Source: Gryganskiella cystojenkinii | Taxonomy: Eukaryota > Mortierellomycota > Mortierellomycetes > Mortierellales > Mortierellaceae | Assembly (NCBI GenBank): GCA_015852425.1 | Contig: JAAAIG010000119.1 | Location: 1-52,951 of the forward strand | DNA: 52,951 nucleotides | Reading direction: 5' to 3' | Shown here: one piece after another, positions 24,001-33,294 of the stretch | Position numbering within the stretch: position 1 is the first letter of the stretch | Layout of the letters: every line of letters begins with the position of its first letter | The notes under the pieces: model-generated | Told to the model about the DNA's origin: nothing | The model's database searches: none | What the model saw: only the letters and a program-made list of their open reading frames with translations | Made by a program: the position numbers and the translations under genes

Positions 24001-25703
24001 CTCGTCAGGACTCGGAAAAGTACCCTCGTCCCTTGAACGTTATCGAGGGTCCCTTGATGAACGGTATGAGTACTGTTGGAGATCTCTTTGGAGCCGGCAA
24101 GATGTTCTTGCCCCAAGTTATCAAGTCTGCTCGTGTCATGAAGACGGCTGTGGCGCATTTGATCCCGTTCATGGAGATTGAGCGTCTCAAGAACATTGCC
24201 GAGAAGGGATTGGCGGATGACGACAACTGGTACTCTGGCACAGTGTTGATGGCGACGGTCAAGGGCGATGTCCACGATATTGGCAAGAACATTGTTGCGG
24301 TCGTGTTGGGTTGTAACAACTATCGAGTGATTGATCTCGGCGTCATGACCCCTTGTGACAAGATTATCCAGACCGCGATCAAGGAGAAAGTCGACGTCAT
24401 TGGACTCTCGGGATTGATTACACCCTCATTAGATGAGATGATTCACGTTGCCAAGGAAGCCGAGCGTGCGGGTCTCAAGGTCCCGATTCTGATTGGTGGT
24501 GCAACAACATCCAAGACCCACACGGCCGTCAAGGTTGCACCGCGTTATACCCAACCCGCGATTCATGTCCTCGATGCGTCCAAGAGTGTGGTCGTGGTCT
24601 CGAGTTTGTTGGACGACAAGGTCCGAGAGGATTTCATTGAGGATATCAACGAGGAGTATGAGGAGATTCGTGAGGATCACTATGAGGGTCTGAAGGATCG
24701 TCGTTACCTCACCTTGTCCGCTGCTCGAGAGCAGCGCATGGTCTTGAATTGGAAGCAGGAAAAGATTGTCAAGCCCTCGTTCTTGGGGACCAAAGTCTTC
24801 AAGGACATTGACCTGAACTCGGTCGTGAGTCATATCGATTGGAACCCGTTCTTCCAGGTCTGGCAACTCCGTGGCAAGTACCCGAACCGTGGTTACCCCA
24901 AGATCTTTAACGACGAGACTGTAGGCGCAGAGGCCAAGAAGCTTCACGAGGAGGCGTTGGTGATGATGAAGACTATGATTGACAAGAAACAGCTGACCGC
25001 AACGGGTATTGTCGGATTCTACCCTGCCAACAGTGTCGGTGACGATATCGAGATTTACGAGGACGAGACCCGATCCAAGGTTCGGGCCAAGTTTTATGGA
25101 TTGCGTCAACAAGCCGAGAAGGAGAAGGAATCGAGTGAAAAGTACATGTGTCTCTCGGACTTTGTTGCACCCAAGGAATCCGGTATTGCCGATTACCTGT
25201 CCATGTTTGCAGTCTCTGCTGGGTTCGGATGTGATGAACTCTGTGAAGAATTCAAAAAGAACCTCGATGACTATGGTTCAATCATGGCGAAATCACTGGC
25301 GGATCGTCTTGCCGAGGCGTTTGCAGAGAAACTCCATGAAGATATCCGTCGGGAGCATTGGGGCTATTCCCCGGATGAGGCCATGGATGTGACCGACATG
25401 TTGTCGATCAAGTACCAGGGTATTCGACCCGCGCCCGGTTACCCATCCCAACCGGATCATACGGAAAAGAAGACCATGTGGGATTTGGGCGATATTGAGG
25501 CTCAGACAGGGATCAGTTTGACAGAGTCGTTGGCGATGGAACCGGGTGCGTCCGTCTCTGCGATTGTGTTTGGTCGTGGACAGTATTTCGCTGTGGGCAA
25601 GATCTCGGAGGATCAGGTCACGGATTATGCGGAGCGTAAACAGATGGAGAAACGCGAGGTCGAGACCTGGTTGGGATCTATTCTTGCCTATGACAACGAG
25701 TAG
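21054..25703 (+). CDS. metH: Cobalamin-dependent methionine synthase
   Basis: Catalyses homocysteine + 5-methyl-THF to methionine + THF through methylcobalamin. Five exons: 21054-21069 (16 nt), 21173-21280, 21822-22057, 22213-22686, 22785-25703; phases agree, giving 1250 residues (E. coli MetH 1227). All four modules are present. Homocysteine domain: DGAMGTMIQ, zinc cysteines C250 (GLNCALGAD) and C313/C314 ([10 protein letters not shown]). Folate domain: [17 protein letters not shown]12 domain: DVHDIGKN with the cobalt-ligand histidine H775 (24273-24275), plus [10 protein letters not shown] and ILIGGATTS. Activation (AdoMet) domain: [11 protein letters not shown] and [12 protein letters not shown]. 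The 541-nt second intron is long for this window. The enzyme needs imported or symbiont-derived B12. No organelle presequence is visible. Nothing in it is bacterial in structure: four introns split the N-terminal domain. Confidence 0.97.
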
Positions 25704-25812
25704 AATAGACGGTGATAGGAGGAAAGAAAAAGAAAAAAGTAGTTACAGTAGAACAATCACCGCCCCTCTACGAGTGAATATTTTGAATAATACAAAATAC
25801 AAATCTATCTTT

Positions 25813-25992
25813 TCAAGACCACATGCGTGGCTTGTTGTTGTCGAACGGAGGGTACGCGAACCTAAAAAAAATGTTGAACACGAGGTTGAACAAGACGAAG
25901 ACCAACACAGTGGCGACAGCGAATCCATTGTCGAGCTGCTGTTGAATGGCAAATGAGGAGAGGCACAGGCACAAACAATCATGAAAAATCAT
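25813..25992 (-). CDS. Tiny single-pass membrane protein (59 aa), hypothetical
   Basis: A minus-strand frame from ATG at 25992 to TGA at 25813-25815 encodes 59 residues. Its middle is one strong membrane segment (VATVLVFVLFNLVFNIFF), followed by a conserved-looking polar tail rich in Pro and aromatics (RFAYPPFDNNKPRMWS). The part before the helix (AIQQQLDNG) is polar. It converges on metH with a 110-nt gap. It may instead be the last exon of a longer gene whose earlier exons I could not define. Family not recognised. Confidence 0.45.
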   Translation of the reverse strand: MIFHDCLCLCLSSFAIQQQLDNGFAVATVLVFVLFNLVFNIFFRFAYPPFDNNKPRMWS

Positions 25993-26670
25993 GAAAGGCG
26001 TCAGGCGAGGGCTGTTGGTGTGGACTTGGCATCTTCAATTGCGTTGCTATGCCTTCCTACGGATACACTTACAACACTGGTCAGTCGATACGACTATCGC
26101 GAACAAATCTCATATTCTCGCTTTATACGATCACCTCGACGCTCTCTTTCAAAATCGCGATCCTCGCCAATTTTTCCGTTCTCCCGAAAGCTGTACCATA
26201 CGTCGCGCACCTTCTCTTCATATTGACATCTCTCCAATGCTCACCCATCTCCGCTCTCTCGGTTCCAATGGCACGATGTCGTTACTCGCCCTGACGGCCA
26301 AGATACTGGTAGCTCGGTCTCTGTGGCTTCCTTCAACCCGACGATATCGCATGGATCGACACTCGCTGCTCTCGCGTTGTCAACGGCTTCACGTCATCAT
26401 CCCAAAGGAACGCTGTTGCAATTACCTAATCGAAAAAAATCATTTCTATTTCCCCATCTCTATTTGTTCGACCGCCGCTTATATTGCTTACCGCACTTGG
26501 ACACTCGATCACCCCCTCCTCGTAATCCGCAAGAAGTCACTGGTCACATACCAGCCCATGGTCCGCTGGGCGCATAAACCACGCAAAGTTTTATCTGCCG
26601 AGCACATCGGCTAGATCATTGCTGGTCTCTCCAACCTCATGGACCTACCCGAAGACTCACCTCATTAATT
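25993..26670 (+). other. Degenerate coding-like DNA
   Basis: Three plus-strand frames overlap here. Coding-like peptides change frame: one reads LYDHLDALFQNRDPRQFF (about 26120-26175), another VASFNPTISHGSTLAAL (about 26320-26370). No single start, splice model or domain fits. It may be a decayed gene or transposon remnant. Confidence 0.3.
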
Positions 26671-27263
26671 TTGGTGTGGGTTGCACACAAAGGTCAAAAA
26701 ACACCCCTTAACTGTTTAAATCGATCGCGTGAAAATCGCCAAAATGAACCCTTACACGGTCTTACACCCATAAAATGTCGATGTTCCAAGGTTACACGAA
26801 AGCGAAATTGCCGATTTCCCATGAAGACAAAAAGGCTGACCAAATCAGACACTTGAGCTCTTAACTCTTTCACTCGTAACTTTTCTGCATGAATGAAAAA
26901 AAGGCGAAAGAGGTTAAACATGTGAGGCAACAAGGGTCCTTCCCGTTGTTGCTCATGGTCCCATTCTTATCGCTTATGAGCGCACCCTCTTCGACTTACC
27001 GCCAACCGTTACACAGCAAAGAGGCGCGGGACGGGTGGTGGTTCGTGCCTCTGGACTCATCATCTCTCATCATTCAATCAATTTCACATTTGCTGCTCAC
27101 CATTGGCATTTCATCTGGTTCACCTTCCTTCACAAATTCATCATCCTGTCAAAGGCTTGTAGATTGACCACCAGCCAGCCGTCCTTTTTTGAAGTTCGCC
27201 TGCTTCTCTTCCAGGCCGGTTTCCTGTCTAAACAGTTAATTTTAGTCCTCATCAGGACATAAA
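26671..27263. promoter_or_regulatory. Probable murA promoter and first leader exon
   Basis: No coding gene is supported. From about 26980 to 27263 the plus strand has no ATG. It ends in a strong donor, GTAAGT at 27264, which would be the first of six introns leading to murA. The transcription start cannot be placed from sequence; it probably lies in this interval. Confidence 0.4.
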
Positions 27264-27352
27264 GTAAGTTTTAGAGACGCGGCATGCTATTAGATAACAC
27301 TACTATAAGATTACACTTGCGTATACGTGCTAATTCTCTGCGTCCGGGTTAG

Positions 27353-28248
27353 GAACCGCTCCTCGATCTTACTCTCGTACAGATAACTCACAAGTCATAC
27401 CAAGCAGTCGCTGTGCCAAAGAAGTAAGTCTCGATTCAACGAAATAGCTCATCTCTCGAGTGTCGTCGTTTTTTTTGAGCCTTCGTACAAATGAACTCAT
27501 CTGGTGTAGATCATCCAAGTTCTGTCTTCTTGACAAGCAGTAGCCATCGAGAGCAAATATAAGTCACTATCCTGCCAACACCTTGCCCGCTGTAAGTTGA
27601 TGTAATTACTCGAACAAGAAGCATTCCGACTAGCGTGTCTTCTTGGCGTTGATTGACAAAGTTTTACTTTCTTTAGTTCACGCTCGCATCCCGCCCGCTT
27701 CAGATAGCCTCAAAACCCAAGTTGCACACTCAGTAAGTTAAGGATACTTGCTTTCCTTGCTTTGGCACACTCGAGTCAATCATTATGCACCATGAATCAA
27801 AGAGACAGGTCCACCCCGCTCACTCACTTTCTATCACATCAGCTATCCTGCCATCAAACACCTCCAAGTCGCCTCAAAGCTTCATACGACAACCAAGGTA
27901 AGGGTCTTTCTATACTCGCTTGGTTCTCTATCTTTGATTATCTTGAAAATAATGCGGGGTAAAACTAATGCACCTGCCATTCGCTATCTAATATAGCCAT
28001 CGTCCCAATACCTTACACTCTTCGGTCACCACAAATATCCGCCTCACGTAACCGAGCAACCAACACGTCTTGAAGGTATGGATACGCATTCATGCATTGA
28101 GTATGAAAACCTTCACTTCGGAGGAGTGGCGAGTATCGACTCTCGCTTACTGCTTTAAGTTGCACTGCAAAAAGAGTTATAGGTTAGACTGATAACCTTA
28201 TCTATTATTCTGCTCTTTCTCTGTATTTGCTACTCCATAGACTGCTTC
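27353..28248 (+). other. Predicted six-intron spliced leader of murA
   Basis: Consensus splice sites define small exons 27353-27423 (or from 27383), 27544-27591, 27677-27732, 27843-27897, 27997-28075 (alternative end 28047), then 28241 onward into murA. Donors are GTAAGT (four times), GTAAGG and GTATGG; acceptors include CTTTAG, ATATAG and CCATAG just 8 nt before the murA ATG. Predicted introns are 85-165 nt, like those elsewhere in the window. The exons (317 nt) contain no ATG, while ten ATGs in this interval and in the first intron all lie in predicted introns. The exons also stay open in the murA frame without a stop (about 107 codons), but without an ATG, so I favour a 5' UTR. Individual junctions are predictions. 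Confidence 0.6.
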
Positions 28249-29604
28249 ATGGACAAACTCCGTATTCAGGGTGGGCATCGTCTGGTTGGCGAGATCGCCA
28301 TTTCAGGCGCAAAAAATGCAGCGCTTCCTATATTATGCGCATGCCTTCTCACTGCCGATCCTGTGCACTTGCATAATGTGCCAAATTTGCAAGATGTGCA
28401 CACGATGCTAGCTTTATTGGGTCATATGGGAGTGCACATCGATCTGACCTCTCATACATCAAGAGCCACTGGCCAGACCGTCACCTTGCAGGCTCAAAAA
28501 CTGCTGGAACTCGCCGCACCCTATGACCATGTTAAAGCCATGCGTGCCTCGATTTTGGTGCTAGGGCCTTTACTCGCACGTTTTGGCGCTGCACGCGTAT
28601 CATTGCCTGGAGGCTGTGCGATCGGATCTCGCCCTGTTGATCAGCATATCAAGGGCCTTCGAGCACTCGGCGCATACGTTCATGTTGATCATGGCTATAT
28701 CGAATCACATATTTCTGACGCATTCCCTATAGGGCCTAATATTTACAGTACGCCGACCGATAGCACAAACCCTTTCCGGCTCAAAGGTGGTCACTTTGTC
28801 CCCGATATGATTACGGTTACGGGGACAGAAAATATCCTGATGGCTGCTACGTTAGCAGAAGGGGAAACCGTTATTGAAAATGCGGCGCGAGAACCTGAGG
28901 TGACGGATCTGGCCCTTTTTTTAGTCGCTATGGGTGCATGCATTACAGGGATAGGCACGGACCGTTTGGTTATCCAAGGTGTAGAGCGTTTACATGGTGT
29001 CACCTACACCATCGCACCGGATCGGATTGAGGCTGGAACTTTTCTCTGTGCCGTGGCAGCAACAGGTGGAGAACTCACATTGCGTAATGTCGATCCCTCC
29101 TCGCTCGATGTCATATTAGACAAGTTGCGTGAAGCCGGGCTGATATTAGAGGTGGGCACCGACACCATCCATGCCATTATGCGCGGTCGCCCCCGAGCAG
29201 TCAACTTTAGAACGTCTGAATATCCCGCATTTCCCACAGACTTGCAGGCGCAGTTTATGGCATTGAATTGTGTAGCGGAAGGACAAGCATATGTAACAGA
29301 AACGATTTTTGAGAATCGTTTTATGCATGTAGGGGAGCTGATTCGCTTGGGAGCGTCGATTGGCATTGAAGGAAATACGGCTTGGGTCACTGGCGCGCCG
29401 TTTTTATCAGGGGCTGATGTGATGGCAACCGATTTACGCGCGTCTGCTAGCCTAGTGATTGCGGCATTAGCCGCACAGGGAGAAACCATTATCGATCACA
29501 TCTTTCATTTAGATCGCGGCTACGATGAAATGGAAAAGAAACTCTGTGCGGTTGGGGCTCTAGTAGAACGCGTCCGGTCTGATGCCTCCTCTATTATCAT
29601 ATAA
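28249..29604 (+). CDS. murA: UDP-GlcNAc 1-carboxyvinyltransferase, bacterial type
   Basis: MurA transfers enolpyruvate from PEP to UDP-GlcNAc, the first committed step of peptidoglycan synthesis. The frame is intronless, 451 residues, and full length. The key residues are present: K22-N23 ([11 protein letters not shown]), catalytic C123 in [15 protein letters not shown] (28615-28617; the Cys means fosfomycin-sensitive type), catalytic D331 in [12 protein letters not shown]357 in FENRFMHV, R397 in [12 protein letters not shown] and R423 in [10 protein letters not shown]. Blocks such as [18 protein letters not shown] and ENAAREPEV look betaproteobacterial (recollection). About 20 extra residues (roughly 155-176) occur before RLKGG. 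There is no Shine-Dalgarno site; a 3' splice site lies 8 nt before the ATG. Fungi have no peptidoglycan, so this is a transferred gene; the enzyme could act in the cytosol or, if targeted, in a bacterial compartment. Confidence 0.97.
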   Translation: MDKLRIQGGHRLVGEIAISGAKNAALPILCACLLTADPVHLHNVPNLQDVHTMLALLGHMGVHIDLTSHTSRATGQTVTLQAQKLLELAAPYDHVKAMRASILVLGPLLARFGAARVSLPGGCAIGSRPVDQHIKGLRALGAYVHVDHGYIESHISDAFPIGPNIYSTPTDSTNPFRLKGGHFVPDMITVTGTENILMAATLAEGETVIENAAREPEVTDLALFLVAMGACITGIGTDRLVIQGVERLHGVTYTIAPDRIEAGTFLCAVAATGGELTLRNVDPSSLDVILDKLREAGLILEVGTDTIHAIMRGRPRAVNFRTSEYPAFPTDLQAQFMALNCVAEGQAYVTETIFENRFMHVGELIRLGASIGIEGNTAWVTGAPFLSGADVMATDLRASASLVIAALAAQGETIIDHIFHLDRGYDEMEKKLCAVGALVERVRSDASSIII

Positions 29605-29906
29605 ATCCACTCAAATCCCGCACATGATGAGACGTATGCATAATACGTCTTTCTATCGTCAAAAGAATATTTTTTTTGGTGGCAGCTCATTATTTTTTGT
29701 AAATCACATCCGATGTTGCTCTGTGTCAATCATGTTGCTCCTTGTTTGTATTCAACGTCGTTGCTGACTCTCTTTCTTATCGCTGCTGTGTGTCTCTGCC
29801 TTCAACATCATCGTTGTTCATCTTTATCTCTTCCAACATCATGGCATTAACATTGCTGTGCCTGTCTCCTTCGATAGCATTGCTTCCTTTGTCTCCTCTG
29901 TCATTA

Positions 29907-30061
29907 CCACTTTTAAAGATGGCGCCATTTACTAACTAGCTATTATAATACGGCGGTGTTATTAAACTTTACGCGTTGCACTTACGTGTTGCAGAAAATG
30001 TGCGACCTAGGCGTTTATCTTATTAATCTCATAAGAGCCTGTTCACGATCTTTAAAAGTGG
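29907..30061. repeat. MITE-like element with 14-bp perfect inverted repeats
   Basis: CCACTTTTAAAGAT at 29907-29920 is the exact reverse complement of ATCTTTAAAAGTGG at 30048-30061. The 155-bp unit is AT-rich and non-coding. Size and perfect termini suit a miniature inverted-repeat transposon or a hairpin; no clear target-site duplication is seen. Confidence 0.45.
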
Positions 30062-30100
30062 ATTGTGTTGGGGGTACCTTCGTCATCCCAACCAGCGTAA

Positions 30101-30271
30101 AAAGTATTGGTCAAGGATATCAATGAGAAACAAGATAGGGATCTGTTCATTCTGTTCGGGCAAGGACTATATCCTTTCTCGTCTACAAGTGACTCCTCTA
30201 TTTTGGTCTTAGCTGCCGGAGCATACTTGGTGGCAAATATGCGACACAGCGTTTTGAATGAAATATGGAAG
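30101..30271 (+). pseudogene. Orphan exon-like fragment
   Basis: A 57-codon plus-strand stretch is open from just after TAA 30098-30100 to a donor GTATGT at 30272. It reads like coding sequence (QDRDLFILFGQGLYPFSS, LVLAAGAYLVANMRHSVLNE), but it has no start codon and no downstream partner before murB. It may be a fragment of a host gene or chance. Not recognised. Confidence 0.25.
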
Positions 30272-30318
30272 GTATGTATGACGTTACTCGCACTTGATTC
30301 AATATTTTTATTGCACAA

Positions 30319-31341
30319 TTAGCGCACAACTACAGGCTCTGGCTCTAACAACACCCCAAAACGCTTTTCTACATCACGTTGAATAGCACTTGCTAACGCC
30401 AACATCTCTGGACCAGTAGCTCTACCGCGGTTAATCAACACTAAGGCTTGCTCTGCATGTACTCCGGCTTGACCAAGCGTTCGACCTTTCCAGCTGCACT
30501 GCTCAATAAGCCAACCTGCGGCTAGCTTGACACGTTGATCTGCTTGACGATATGCCACTATTTTAGGCTCACGCGCTACTAAAGCCTCAAAGTGGGTCGC
30601 CTCCACCACTGGGTTCTTAAAAAAACTTCCCGCATTGCCTGCGTGCGCTGGGTCAGGTAGTTTAGCGCGGCGCACAGCCACTACGGCAGCGAAAATATCT
30701 TGTGGCTCTGGGGTTTCAATACGTTGTTTTGCCAATTCATCTGCAAGTGCAGCATAGGTGTAACATGGTTGCCACACTTTAGGTAATCGAAACGTCACCG
30801 AAACTATCACAAAGCGATCACGACCCTGCTGCTTAAAAAAGCTATCACGATAACCAAATTGGCAAGCCTTGGCATCCAATATCACCGGTTCGCCAGTAGC
30901 TAACTCAATGGCACGCACGCTCGCCAAACGATCACTTATTTCAAGGCCATACGCGCCGATGTTTTGAATAGGTGCTGCGCCTACCTGACCGGGAATCAAA
31001 GCCAGATTCTCAAGCCCTGGCCAACCTTGCTCAAGCGACCATTGCACAAATTCATGCCAGTTTTCGCCTGCGCCTGCCTCGACAAACCAGGCTTGGTCAT
31101 CTTCAGTGACCAAACGCCGGCCGCTTATTGCCATCAACCAAGCAACACCTCCAAAGTCACGAGTTAAAACGACGTTGCTCCCTCCTCCCAAAATCAAACG
31201 TGGCAAGCCTTCAGTACGTGCGTCAGTCAGCGCGACTAGAAGCTGTGCTTCATTTTCGATGAACTGAGCGTAGCGAGCGCGTACTGCAAAACCAAACGTA
31301 TTATGAGAATGCAATGAATAATCGGAGAGCAAGGTGGACAT
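30319..31341 (-). CDS. murB: UDP-N-acetylenolpyruvoylglucosamine reductase, bacterial type
   Basis: MurB is the FAD enzyme that reduces the MurA product with NADPH to UDP-MurNAc. The frame is intronless, 340 residues, from ATG at 31341 to TAA at 30319-30321. An in-frame TAA directly precedes the ATG, fixing the start. It has the type I (E. coli-like) layout: FAD motif [10 protein letters not shown] (51-60), [17 protein letters not shown] (116-132), FGYRDSFFK with R165, [10 protein letters not shown] with proton donor S239, and the C-terminal LEPE motif (332-335) carrying the catalytic Glu. Blocks such as [17 protein letters not shown] look Burkholderiaceae-like (recollection). It converges on murA. 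In bacteria the two genes are usually not adjacent, so the pairing is not a copied operon. No Shine-Dalgarno site, signal peptide or presequence is visible. Confidence 0.97.
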   Translation of the reverse strand: MSTLLSDYSLHSHNTFGFAVRARYAQFIENEAQLLVALTDARTEGLPRLILGGGSNVVLTRDFGGVAWLMAISGRRLVTEDDQAWFVEAGAGENWHEFVQWSLEQGWPGLENLALIPGQVGAAPIQNIGAYGLEISDRLASVRAIELATGEPVILDAKACQFGYRDSFFKQQGRDRFVIVSVTFRLPKVWQPCYTYAALADELAKQRIETPEPQDIFAAVVAVRRAKLPDPAHAGNAGSFFKNPVVEATHFEALVAREPKIVAYRQADQRVKLAAGWLIEQCSWKGRTLGQAGVHAEQALVLINRGRATGPEMLALASAIQRDVEKRFGVLLEPEPVVVR

Positions 31342-33294
31342 TTAAGCGGAAGGCCTCTATTTAGATTGAAGTCGATCAATATGGAAAAGGTAAGCAACCA
31401 AGCCTTCAGATGAGAACCTGCCTACAAACCACCTAAAAGGCTGTCAAATCCTGGGTGGTGCTTGCAATCCTCATGTTCCAGCGGTGACGGAGGTTGATCT
31501 GCTCTGGCCTTCTCCGACTCACAGACTTTTTAGAAATTTGTAGGACAAGTTCTTTGAAAGCATGAAACTACACAGTGACGGTGCATTATCAGTGCAGCAG
31601 AGTTAAACGCAGCCGCCGTGTCGCAGACCACTAATGACAGAGTACGTTTGCATGAGGATAAATGGATTGTTAAACAACGCACCTGGAGCGATGAAAAGCG
31701 CGTGAGAATGCTGGCAACTGTGAAGGAGGGGAGTGGGAGTAAAAGGCGCGTGACGATGAAAAGGCGTGTAGATTGTAGAAGGGATAATTGAATGAAAGAG
31801 AAGTGTAGGAGTGATGAATGAGAGAGTAGTGGGGAAAAGGCGTTTGATGAGAACAGCGTGTTATGCGTTTGATGTGGTGTGATGTTGAGAATGGCATGAG
31901 GGTGGTGGCACCGGTTGGGGATGACAAGGAGTGACAATTAAGGGGCGAGTACATTCAAGCGCTGGCCTTGATCTTGCTCGGTCAAATTGACAAGTGCCTT
32001 TCGTTTGACCCCCGAATCTGAGGGGCAGGCTTTGGGGGTCCCAGTGGCAGTTCTGGCATGGCGGCTCTCTTCCCAAGAGCGGTTACCGTTGGCATCTCAG
32101 GACCAGAGATCCACGAGGGCTTTTCACCTATCAAAAAAAAATTATACAATTCAATGAGTGAATGATAAAGAAAGAGACGACAGAGCTGCACAACCCAACC
32201 AACCTAGTGCCGAACTCTCTAGAGCGAGATGATGCTTTTTCCGTCTTTGTTTATCGTCGTCAACAGGACAGAGGAGGGCGAGGTAGAATTTATGTTCCCT
32301 TTAAAAGTCGCGTGTTTAGAGTTGGGGCTGCTCTGAGAGCTCAATGTTCGTCAAGAGGAGACTAATCGCTCTTCTCCTCCAATGCCACAAACAAAGAATT
32401 ATAACACGACAAAAGAGAAACGACATTGAACAGGCATTGTATCCTTTCGAAATGGGGGGAGGGAGGTTTTTACTCACTTTCGCATTCTGTCCATTTCGAT
32501 CATTAAAGGTATTCAGGAGAGCTTAGGCTTATCTTAAACTCGAGCTTTTTTTTTTTTTCGTGCTGGTCAGTACTTCTCTACGCAAGCGGGCAGACATGAA
32601 GGAAAGCACGGAAAAAAAAAGAAAATGTTGTTGCACAAACTTCACCCTGGTGTCGATGAGTACTCTAATCGCGTGGAGTACGAGGGCTGATAGCGTTCAC
32701 ATGCTTTACATCCAGCCTTTTCTTTGCAAGACGGTGGAAAACAAGAAATGGGCGAAATCCATTGGCACCAACTGTTTGCAGAGTCGCATTGTAAACTTTT
32801 TTTTCTTCACACTGTTTCTTTTCAACTGTCCATTTGCGTGCTCACATCACCAATTCGAGTCTCGCTTTCGCTCGATCTTGCCATTTTCTGTCAACGCCCT
32901 CTTCCGTTTCTTATTGTCGACATTTTCCGTTGTGTTTTCACATTTTCTATCCCGCCTTTATTTAGCAATATGCACCAACAGACGCGAAAAGACAATTAGT
33001 AAAGCCGACAGTTAGCCGCCTCGTTCAATGAGGACTAGCAGAATTCATTCCAAGGTCTCTGCTTTCTGTTTACATATCTCTCTTGGTTTAAACCATTAGC
33101 CCTTTCGATGTTCTAGTAGGCTTTTGAATGAATCTGCTTGGCCAAACCAAACAAGCGAAACTCCCCGTAATAGATCCCCATTTGCTGATATAAAAGCTTG
33201 ACTTTAGTTTTGCAAGAGGATTTACCTTCTTCCTCACCCTCCTCTCTCTCTTTTACTCATCCCCTCCCACGCGCAGTCTTACTTATTACTAAGA
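31342..33294. other. murB upstream region and intergenic DNA
   Basis: No complete gene is seen. On the minus strand a possible 5' UTR intron for murB runs from donor GTGAGT (31522) to acceptor AAATAG (31357), leaving a 15-nt exon before the ATG. Further upstream lies one exon-like minus frame (31982-32127). The plus side near 33200-33290 is C/T-rich and is the promoter/leader of the ML-domain gene. Confidence 0.4.
31982..32127 (-). pseudogene. Orphan terminal-exon-like fragment
   Basis: On minus, an acceptor (TTTGATAG) at 32128-32129 is followed by an open stretch reading KPSWISGPEMPTVTALGKR and PELPLGPPKPAP, and then a stop at 31982. It resembles the last exon of a proline-rich protein, but no upstream exon was found. 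It may be a gene remnant or belong to an unannotated gene. Confidence 0.25.

Larger units (their letters stand above)
29605..30318. other. Spacer between convergent murA and murB
   Basis: This 714-nt AT-rich gap is shared by the 3' ends of murA and murB. It holds no bacterial gene. It contains a 14-bp inverted-repeat element and a plus-strand exon-like frame, listed separately. Confidence 0.6.

Noticed and set aside
23475..24275. Long minus-strand frame opposite metH
   Set aside because: It mirrors the metH codons, has biased composition and no domain; the plus strand encodes the conserved folate and B12 domains.
28249..29604. MurA as the eukaryotic AROM/EPSP synthase domain
   Set aside because: EPSP synthase shares the fold, but this sequence has the MurA-specific catalytic Cys loop and the ENRFMHV and DLRASASLV motifs, and it is not fused to other shikimate domains.
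28249..31341. murA/murB as a misassembled bacterial contig
   Set aside because: No bacterial neighbours, no Shine-Dalgarno sites, a convergent arrangement and a 3' splice site directly before murA make this unlikely, though reads across the joins would settle it.
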